Shown here in pieces: positions 1 to 5,203 of a stretch of DNA of 5,793 nucleotides. Each line of letters opens with the position of its first letter. Within the stretch, counting starts at the first letter, position 1. The DNA comes from Planctomycetia bacterium (GTDB lineage: Bacteria; Planctomycetota; Phycisphaerae; Phycisphaerales; SM1A02). The notes below the pieces were generated by a model. It did not search any database. It was given only the letters and a program-made list of their open reading frames with translations, and was not told the DNA's origin. The position numbers and the translations under genes were made by a program. Where the stretch lies: assembly GCA_005798965.1 (NCBI GenBank), contig SYIB01000205.1:1-5793 (forward strand). Direction: 5' to 3'.

Positions 1-339
1 CAGCTCGGGGCCTCGCAGGCGCAGCAGCGCGTTGTCCACGCGCAGGCCTGCGAGGGCGCTCATGCAGTGCTCGACGGTCTCGATCGTGGCGTCGCCGGAC
101 TTGATCACCGTGCGGCGGGGGCGCACCACCACGTTCTCGACGCGGGCCGGGATGCGCACGGGTGGATCGAGGTCGGTCCGCTCGAACACGATGCCGTGGC
201 CGGCTGGAGCGGGCAGGATCTCGAGATCGGCATCCACACCCATCAGCAGGCCCTTGCCGCACACGCGGACGGGACCGGCGAGCGTGTGCTGGCGCGGCTT
301 GGACTTATGTGCGGAGGCTGGTGCTTGGGCTGGTGCCAT
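1..339 (-). CDS. lpxC: UDP-3-O-acyl-N-acetylglucosamine deacetylase LpxC, N-terminal part (runs off the left edge)
   Basis: LpxC is the cytoplasmic zinc deacetylase that commits UDP-3-O-acyl-GlcNAc to lipid A synthesis; its product is the substrate of LpxD, encoded just upstream. I translated 113 codons from the ATG at 339-337. After an Ala/Pro-rich lead of about 17 residues, the sequence follows the E. coli enzyme closely: PAPAGHGIVFERTDLDPP (43-60) and then TVEHCMSALAGLRVDN (88-103), where His91 corresponds to the zinc ligand of the TVEH motif (His79 in E. coli). The usual GLHTG/GLHSG segment reads GLLMG (30-34), so its conserved His is absent. The start is firm: the lpxD TGA lies in the same frame nine codons upstream, with no standard start codon in between. 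No Shine-Dalgarno sequence is visible; an inverted repeat occupies the 24-nt gap. The C-terminal half, with the remaining zinc ligands and any FabZ fusion, lies outside the window. Confidence 0.93.
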   Translation of the reverse strand, partial: MAPAQAPASAHKSKPRQHTLAGPVRVCGKGLLMGVDADLEILPAPAGHGIVFERTDLDPPVRIPARVENVVVRPRRTVIKSGDATIETVEHCMSALAGLRVDNALLRLRGPEL

Positions 340-347
340 GGGGCGAA

Positions 348-362
348 TCGACCGGCGGTCGA
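348..362. repeat. Perfect inverted repeat in the lpxD-lpxC gap
   Basis: TCGACC-GGC-GGTCGA gives a six-base-pair GC-rich stem with a three-base loop. It fills most of the 24-nt spacer between the lpxD stop and the lpxC ATG. No T-rich run follows in the minus-strand direction, so it does not look like an intrinsic terminator. In the mRNA it would end 8 nt before the lpxC start codon, where a Shine-Dalgarno would normally lie, so an effect on lpxC translation is possible but unproven. A 15-nt palindrome of this kind can also occur by chance in GC-rich DNA. Confidence 0.5.
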
Positions 363-363
363 C

Positions 364-1407
364 TCAGCCGCCCTTGGGCGGATCCGCCACAAGGCGCTTC
401 AGGCGTCCCGCGATCGGTGCGAGTGTACGGATGGCGGCAATCTGCCGCAACGCATCCATCATCGGCTGTGCAGGAAGGCCGCCCCAGGTCTCGCCATCGG
501 GGATGTCGTGCATGACGCCGCTGCGGGCGGAGAGGCGGACGCGGTTGCCGATCGTGCGATGGTCGGCGATGCCCGAGCCCGCGCCGATCTGGCACCAATC
601 ACCCACGACCACGCTGCCAGCGAGCCCAGTCATACCGCTGATCACGCAGCCCTTGCCGATCCGACAGTTGTGGCCGATCTGGCAGAGGTTGTCGATCTTC
701 GTGCCCGGCCCGATGAAGGTCACGCCGAACTTCGCGCGGTCGACGCAGGTTCCCGCCCCGATCTCGGCTTCGTCGGCGAGCTGGGCGATGCCGATGTGCG
801 GCGTGCGCACGATCGATCCGCGTTCGTCCGGGCGGAATCCGAAGCCATCGCTGCCAACCACCGCGTTGGCCCCGACCGAGCAGCGCACGCCGATGATGCA
901 CCGCTCGCGCACGACCGCATGCTGCCAGAGCACCGAGCCGGCGCCCACCTGCGCGCCCGCAGCGACGTGCGCACCATGATGGAGTACGGCGCCCGCGCCG
1001 ATCTCGGCGCCCGCGCCGATGAAGCTGTGCGCGCCGATGCGGCATCCTGCGCCGAGCAGCACACCGGGCTCGACGATCGCGGATGGGTGCACGCCCTCAG
1101 CCGGCACGGGTACGGCGGGCGCCAACGCCGCGAGTACGGCCGCCATGGCGCGGTCGGCGTCCTTGACCCAGATGATGGCCCGCACGGCAGGATCATGACC
1201 CTCGATCGTGAGCCCGCGCGTCGCGAGCGCGGCGCCCGCGGCGCTCGCGGCCCACTTGCCGGCGTAGGCCTGCTCGCCGATGAACGTGAGATGGCCCGTC
1301 TGCGCGAGTTCGAGCGTTTCGAGGCCGTCGATGGTGATGTGGCCCGGTCCCCAGAGCTCGCCGCCGACGAGCTCGGCGACCTCGGCGCTGGTTCGGGGCC
1401 GTTGCAT
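364..1407 (-). CDS. lpxD: UDP-3-O-acylglucosamine N-acyltransferase LpxD
   Basis: LpxD is a cytoplasmic homotrimeric acyltransferase. It transfers a 3-hydroxyacyl chain from acyl-ACP to the 2-amino group of UDP-3-O-acyl-glucosamine, the step after LpxC. The 347-aa length is normal for the family. Residues 1 to about 100 form the uridine-binding N-terminal domain (DGLETLELAQTGHLTFI, then ALATRG). Residues about 107-295 are a left-handed beta-helix of hexapeptide repeats such as IGAHSF-IGAGAE-IGAGAV. The GSDGFGF segment (185-191), DNLCQIGHN with the catalytic-type His246 (E. coli His239), and ADHRTI with His283 (E. coli His276) are all present. GLPAQP (310-315) leads into the C-terminal helix. 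The ATG at 1407 overlaps the ompH TGA by one base (TGATG), which suggests translational coupling. A GTG immediately before it (1410) is an alternative start adding one residue. There are eight cysteines, many for this length. Confidence 0.96.
   Translation of the reverse strand: MQRPRTSAEVAELVGGELWGPGHITIDGLETLELAQTGHLTFIGEQAYAGKWAASAAGAALATRGLTIEGHDPAVRAIIWVKDADRAMAAVLAALAPAVPVPAEGVHPSAIVEPGVLLGAGCRIGAHSFIGAGAEIGAGAVLHHGAHVAAGAQVGAGSVLWQHAVVRERCIIGVRCSVGANAVVGSDGFGFRPDERGSIVRTPHIGIAQLADEAEIGAGTCVDRAKFGVTFIGPGTKIDNLCQIGHNCRIGKGCVISGMTGLAGSVVVGDWCQIGAGSGIADHRTIGNRVRLSARSGVMHDIPDGETWGGLPAQPMMDALRQIAAIRTLAPIAGRLKRLVADPPKGG
988..1038. repeat. 18-nt periodic repeat encoding LpxD hexapeptides
   Basis: The 15-mer GGCGCCCGCGCCGAT occurs identically at 988-1002 and 1006-1020, and its last eight bases recur at 1031-1038, all at an 18-base period. 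On the minus strand these units encode the consecutive hexapeptides IGAHSF, IGAGAE and IGAGAV of the LpxD beta-helix. The period therefore matches one helix rung side (six residues), and the repeat is a coding feature rather than a separate element. Confidence 0.8.
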
Positions 1408-1997
1408 CACTTGCCGGCCTGCTTGGCCTTGAACTCGGCGTTCATGCGCTGGATCAGCATGTCGGTCACGTCGAGCTTGGCGTTGACGAAAAGCGTGCGG
1501 CGCACGTTGAGCTGCGCGAGCACCTGCTGCACCGTGCCCGGCTCGACCGGCGCACCCGAGTCGTCGAGCACGATCATGTCGATGTTGTTCTCCTGGGCCA
1601 TGCGGCCGGCGATCGCTCGCATCTCGGCGTAGGCCTCGCGGATCCAGTTGGCGCTCTCGGACTCCATCTTGAGCTTGGCGTACTCCTCGAACGCGCGCAT
1701 CTGTCCGACCTTTTCCTGGGCCTTGCGCTCGGCCTGCGCGAAGTTGGGGCTGCCGGGCTGGAACGACTCAAGCTCGTCCTGAAGGGAACGCAGTTCTTCG
1801 CGCATCTTCTCGGCCTGGTCCTTGAGCGTGGACTGCACGCCGTTCATGCGCTGCTCGTGGCCCGCGCGGGCGTCGAGCCCATTGAGGGCGCGGGCGAGCT
1901 CGACGGTGCCGATCACCGGCGCAGACGAGGGAGCCGTGGCGGCAACCACCGCGAGGGCGGCAAGGGCGAGGGCGGGCAGGGCGGTCTTGATGGTCAT
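1407..1997 (-). CDS. OmpH/Skp-family periplasmic chaperone, second copy (lpxD-proximal)
   Basis: This is a 196-aa exported protein of the OmpH/Skp family, trimeric periplasmic holdases that keep outer-membrane barrel proteins unfolded on the way to BamA. Residues 1 to about 20-26 form a signal peptide: short basic start, Ala/Leu-rich core, then a small-residue region. A short beta segment follows (VIGTVELARAL, 28-38), then a long charged helical region rich in Glu, Lys, Arg and Gln (about 45-140) fitting the coiled-coil arms. IDMIVLDD (139-146) and the C-terminal LDVTDMLIQRMN (175-186) match the family ending. The mature part has about 23 basic and 26 acidic residues by hand count, so it is not basic like E. 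coli Skp. No cysteine is present. The start is supported by GGAAGGA seven bases upstream. It is a diverged paralogue of the gene 25 nt upstream. Family assignment is good; whether it acts as a general chaperone is inferred from context. Confidence 0.9.
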   Translation of the reverse strand: MTIKTALPALALAALAVVAATAPSSAPVIGTVELARALNGLDARAGHEQRMNGVQSTLKDQAEKMREELRSLQDELESFQPGSPNFAQAERKAQEKVGQMRAFEEYAKLKMESESANWIREAYAEMRAIAGRMAQENNIDMIVLDDSGAPVEPGTVQQVLAQLNVRRTLFVNAKLDVTDMLIQRMNAEFKAKQAGK

Positions 1998-2004
1998 GGT
2001 TCGG

Positions 2005-2011
2005 TCCTTCC
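2005..2011 (-). promoter_or_regulatory. Shine-Dalgarno of the second ompH gene
   Basis: GGAAGGA reads on the minus strand, seven bases before the ATG at 1997. It is the clearest ribosome binding site in the minus-strand operon and fixes the start of this gene. The other genes of the operon have weak or no recognisable sites. Confidence 0.75.
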
Positions 2012-2022
2012 GTGGTCCGGCG

Positions 2023-2658
2023 TCAGGGCTTGGGGGTGGCCTGGGTGGCGGCGGCGCGGTTGTTGTTCATGCGCAGCACGAGCTTGTCGGTGATGTCGTC
2101 CTTGGCGCTGGCCACGAGCACGCGCCGTCGCGCGATCTGCTGCTGCACCTGCTCGAAGTACGACTCCTTGCTGCGGGGGTCGCGCTTCATGTCGGCGGCG
2201 CCGTCGCTCACGAGCACGTAGTCGTAGCCTTCGACCTGCGCGAGCTTCTGCGCCTCGGAGCGGATCTCGCGGTAGAGCGCCTCGAAGCGCAGCGCGCGCT
2301 CGCGGTCGAGCTCCTGCCCCTTGAGTTGGGTCCACTCGCGCAGCTGGAGGTTCTCCAGCGCGAGCGCATCACGCGTGGACTGCACCTGCGCCGGGTCGGT
2401 CATGGCCTCGGTCGCCTTCAGGCGGGCTTCGAGGTCCTTGCTCCGGTCGGTGATGTCCTTCTCGAACGCCACGGCGAGGCGGGAGATCTCGACTTCGGTG
2501 TCGGCGCGCGCCGAGATCTTCTCGAGGACCTTCTGGATGTCGATGCTCGCGACGGCGGTCGGTGCTGCGGCGATGCGGCCGGCGGCAAAGGCGCTCGCGG
2601 CGACGACGGCGCCGCCGAGGACGCACAGCACGGCAGGCAGGAACGTTCGGTGCTTCAT
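2023..2658 (-). CDS. OmpH/Skp-family periplasmic chaperone, first copy (bamA-proximal)
   Basis: This 211-aa exported protein sits directly after bamA, the position of skp in proteobacteria. Starting at the ATG at 2658 gives a clean signal peptide: MKHR basic start, hydrophobic core, and AFA as a likely signal peptidase I site near residue 25. The mature part begins with the family strand (AVASIDIQKVLEKI, 35-48). A long charged helical stretch follows (about 50-140), then GYDYVLVSDG (144-153), and finally DDITDKLVLRMNN (187-199), the typical OmpH ending. The tail after 200 is Ala/Thr/Pro-rich. The mature charge is about balanced by hand count (31 basic, 31 acidic). The C-terminal region aligns with that of the neighbouring paralogue (RRRVLVASAKDDITDKL against VRRTLFVNAKLDVTDML), but the rest is strongly diverged. 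The gap after the bamA stop is 46 nt and shows no clear Shine-Dalgarno. A TTG at 2700 would extend the reading frame by 14 residues but would bury the signal peptide. Confidence 0.88.
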   Translation of the reverse strand: MKHRTFLPAVLCVLGGAVVAASAFAAGRIAAAPTAVASIDIQKVLEKISARADTEVEISRLAVAFEKDITDRSKDLEARLKATEAMTDPAQVQSTRDALALENLQLREWTQLKGQELDRERALRFEALYREIRSEAQKLAQVEGYDYVLVSDGAADMKRDPRSKESYFEQVQQQIARRRVLVASAKDDITDKLVLRMNNNRAAATQATPKP

Positions 2659-2704
2659 GGGCGCGGATGGTAGCGATGCTCGGAGCACGCGGCCCGGCAA
2701 GCGC

Positions 2705-5125
2705 TCAGAAGGGCAGGTCGGCGGAGAAGCTGAAGACCTGCGTCTGGTCGGTGTCTTCCTTCACGATCGGCTGCGCGAAGTCGAACGCCAGCGGCACCGG
2801 TCCGAACTGCGGGAGGTAGAGGCGGAGGCCGATGCCGACCGAGACGCGGTACTCCGAGAGCGCAACTTGATCGACGACCGTGCCGGAGTCGCAGAAGGCG
2901 ACCCAGTTGACGAACTCGTCGATGAGCGGCATCTCGTACTGCGTGCCCGCGAAGAACTTGAACGTGCCGCCGATCGGGTCGCCGTCGGCCTGGCCGTCGG
3001 CGTTCACCGTCGGGGTCTCGAAGCCCGGCGGTCCGGAGCTGGCGCTCTTGGGGCTGATCGTTCGGAACTCGAAGCCGCGGAACGTCCGGCCGCCGAGGTA
3101 GAAGCGCTCAGTCAGCGGGGCTTCGTCGTCGAAGATGTAGCCGCTCTGCACGGTCGTCTTGAGCACGCTCTTGCGGCCGATCAGGTCCTCGGCAAGCGTG
3201 AAGAAGCCAGTCCATTCACCGTTGATCGCGGTGTACATGTACTCCCCGCCGAGCACGCCATACTGCTGGACGCTGCCTTCGATGCGCGTGCCGCGCGAAG
3301 GGCGGTTCACGTTGTCGGTGTTGGTGCGCGTGAACGAGAACGTGAGCGAATCGAGGTCGTAGGGCCCCTGTTCCTCGTACACAATGGTGGGCGTCGACGA
3401 ATCGAAGTCGGTGAGTTCGACCCGGTTCCAGTTCAGGCGGCTGGTGAAGGTCCAGAGATCGCCGAGCCGGCGCGAGAGCTGCACGTTCGGGCCCCAGCGC
3501 TCCTCGGTCCAGTCCTCGTACACACGGGTGCGGTAGAAGGCGTTGATGCCTCCACCCCACTCGGAGTCGAGCAGCCGCGGATCGCTGATGCCGATCGTGT
3601 AGTTGCTCACCTCGACGCCGGGCGAGATCGACGCGTTGAAGGTCTGGCCGGCGCCGCGGAAGGCGCGCTGCGCGAAGAATTCGTCGAGCGTGCGTGGCGT
3701 GTCGAAGAGGTCGAAGTTGCGCTGGGTCAGGCTGATCTGCCCGAAGAGGCCGGTGTCGGTGCTCGCCCCAACGCCGAAGTTCAGCGAGCCGGTGTTCTGC
3801 TCCTTGACCTCGACGAGCACATCGCGCACGCCCTGGTCCTGAGGATCCGGCTGCTGCAGCGTCACGCGCACGTCGCCGAAGAGCCGCGTGCGCTCGATTC
3901 GCTTGGTCGCCTCGTCGACCTGCCGGGCATCGAGCGGCCGGCCCGGATCGATCATGACGTCCCGGCGGATGACATTGTCCTTGGTCAGGCTGTTGCCTTG
4001 GATCCGCACGATGCCAGCGATCGTCTCGCTGCCCTCGCGCACCTTGAGCACCAGGTCCACCTCGGGGCTCTCGCCAGTGCGCACCCACTCGCTCTGCACC
4101 ACGACATCGGCGTGACCCATGACCTGGTACGCGCCCTTCACGGCTTCGACGGAGCCCTTGACCAGCGTTTCGAGGAACGCGTCGCCCGGGCGGATCCGCA
4201 GCAGCCCCAGAGCCTGCTCACTGGTGAGCGCAGGCACCTTCTCCTCGCCGAGGTTCAGGATGGTCACGTCGCGCAACCGGTACTGGCGACCCTCCTCGAC
4301 CGCGAAGACGACCTTCGCCTCGTTGCCGTCGGGCGCCACGTCCACGCGGCGATCCACGCGAACGTCGACGTAGCCCTGGCCCTTGTAGAACCGGTCGAGC
4401 GCGGCCACGTCGCTGACGAGCCGATCCTCGTCGAGGTCGCCCTTGCCGAAGAGGAACACCCACTCCTTGGTCTCGATCTCCTCCTGCAGCCGCTTGGCCG
4501 GGAACGCCAGGTTGCCGGTGAACTCGATCGAGCGCACTCGGGTGCGGGGCCCCTCGATGATCCGGAAGATCAGGATCCCGTTGTCCTTGAGCTCGCTCTC
4601 GTCAACGGTCACCTCGGCCAGGTAGTGGCCGCGGCCGCGGTAGAGATCCTTGATCTTGGTGACGGCGCGCTCGAGCAGGAAGTCGTCGCGGGGACCGCCC
4701 GCGTACAGCCCGATCTCCTTGCGCAGCTCCTGGTCGCTGAGGATCGTGTTGCCGATGACCTGAATGTCGGAGACCAGCGGCTGCTCATCCATGCGGTAGG
4801 TCAGGTGGACCGTGCCGTCAGGCTGGAGTTCCGCGTCGGCACGCACCACGTCGAAGTGGCCGAGCCGGTAGAGGTTGGCCACGTCGTCCTTCACGGCCTT
4901 GGCATCGAAGGGCTGGCCCGAGGCCATGCGGATGTTGTTGCGGACCTCCTGCTCGGTCACGCGGTCGAGGCCGACGAAGATGATCTTGCTCACCGGTCGG
5001 TCGGTCAGCGTGGCATCGTCAATGGATTGCGCGAGGACCGGGGGGCAAGCCAGCAGGAGCACCGCCACGACCAGGACGCGCAGCAACGCGTGGGAAAGGC
5101 TGGTGGGCGCACTCCGGGCGAACAT
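2705..5125 (-). CDS. bamA: Outer membrane protein assembly factor BamA
   Basis: BamA (Omp85 family) is the essential outer-membrane insertase that folds beta-barrel proteins delivered by periplasmic chaperones. The 806-aa product has a signal peptide ending at VLA-Q (cleavage near residue 32). Five POTRA domains follow at about 44-113, 117-192, 196-279, 282-365 and 368-443, each with the usual pattern (for example IQVIGNTILSDQEL, IEFTGNLAFPAKRL, VRIQGNSLTKDNVI). Residues about 446-806 form the 16-strand barrel. The loop-6 FRGF motif (682-685) is present with GG before it, and the protein ends in Phe, as expected for the C-terminal beta-signal. About 30 residues separate FRGFEFR from PIGG, a moderately long loop insertion. 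It is the first gene of the minus-strand operon. The ATG at 5125 is preferred because the open frame upstream of it runs into gcvT on the other strand and lacks signal-peptide character. No Shine-Dalgarno precedes it. Confidence 0.97.
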   Translation of the reverse strand: MFARSAPTSLSHALLRVLVVAVLLLACPPVLAQSIDDATLTDRPVSKIIFVGLDRVTEQEVRNNIRMASGQPFDAKAVKDDVANLYRLGHFDVVRADAELQPDGTVHLTYRMDEQPLVSDIQVIGNTILSDQELRKEIGLYAGGPRDDFLLERAVTKIKDLYRGRGHYLAEVTVDESELKDNGILIFRIIEGPRTRVRSIEFTGNLAFPAKRLQEEIETKEWVFLFGKGDLDEDRLVSDVAALDRFYKGQGYVDVRVDRRVDVAPDGNEAKVVFAVEEGRQYRLRDVTILNLGEEKVPALTSEQALGLLRIRPGDAFLETLVKGSVEAVKGAYQVMGHADVVVQSEWVRTGESPEVDLVLKVREGSETIAGIVRIQGNSLTKDNVIRRDVMIDPGRPLDARQVDEATKRIERTRLFGDVRVTLQQPDPQDQGVRDVLVEVKEQNTGSLNFGVGASTDTGLFGQISLTQRNFDLFDTPRTLDEFFAQRAFRGAGQTFNASISPGVEVSNYTIGISDPRLLDSEWGGGINAFYRTRVYEDWTEERWGPNVQLSRRLGDLWTFTSRLNWNRVELTDFDSSTPTIVYEEQGPYDLDSLTFSFTRTNTDNVNRPSRGTRIEGSVQQYGVLGGEYMYTAINGEWTGFFTLAEDLIGRKSVLKTTVQSGYIFDDEAPLTERFYLGGRTFRGFEFRTISPKSASSGPPGFETPTVNADGQADGDPIGGTFKFFAGTQYEMPLIDEFVNWVAFCDSGTVVDQVALSEYRVSVGIGLRLYLPQFGPVPLAFDFAQPIVKEDTDQTQVFSFSADLPF

Positions 5126-5203
5126 GGGTGGAGCATACCCCCGAGCGGCAGGCCGGTGCCGGGCCGCGCGTCTACGATGGGTGCTCTTCAAGCGAGGACC
5201 ACC
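5126..5203. promoter_or_regulatory. Divergent bamA/gcvT intergenic region
   Basis: These 78 nt must hold the start signals for both directions unless gcvT or bamA is also served by more distant promoters. On the minus strand a TATGCT element (5137 to 5132) ends six bases before the bamA ATG. If it is a -10 box, transcription would begin at or very near the start codon. On the plus strand TACGAT (5173-5178) could be a -10 box for gcvT, leaving a leader of about 20 nt that includes its Shine-Dalgarno. Neither has a recognisable -35 at 16-18 bases. GGGT and ACCC (5126-5129 and 5137-5140) could pair around a seven-base loop. The region's role is inferred from gene layout; the individual boxes are weak. 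Confidence 0.45.
5194..5198 (+). promoter_or_regulatory. Shine-Dalgarno of gcvT
   Basis: GAGGA lies five bases before the ATG at 5204. Together with the family-typical protein beginning soon after, it fixes the gcvT start. Confidence 0.7.

Noticed and set aside
340..363. Intrinsic terminator between lpxD and lpxC
   Set aside because: The inverted repeat is short and has no T-rich run after it on either strand. The genes are 24 nt apart and belong to one pathway. I saw no convincing terminator anywhere in the window.
364..1407. Assigning the acyltransferase as LpxA instead of LpxD
   Set aside because: It has a full N-terminal uridine-binding domain ahead of the hexapeptide helix, the GSDGFGF segment and the paired His246/His283 pattern of LpxD. 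LpxA is shorter and starts directly with the helix.
67..1632. A 521-codon open frame on the plus strand across lpxC, lpxD and ompH
   Set aside because: It lies antisense to genes with unmistakable family motifs. Its product is rich in Arg, Ala, Asp and His with no recognisable domain, as expected from the mirror frame of GC-rich hexapeptide-coding DNA.
1822..2673. A 283-codon open frame on the plus strand across both ompH genes
   Set aside because: It is antisense to two complete exported proteins. The Gly/Leu/Val/Arg-rich translation shows no domain and has no supporting ribosome site.
2659..2700. A TTG start for the bamA-proximal ompH
   Set aside because: It would put 14 residues in front of a well-formed signal peptide beginning MKHR. 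The ATG at 2658 is better.
5045..5056. A lipobox-like LLAC in the BamA signal peptide (Cys27)
   Set aside because: Leu at the -2 position is not typical of a lipobox, the residues after it are PP, and a good signal peptidase I site (VLA-Q) follows. BamA proteins are not lipoproteins.
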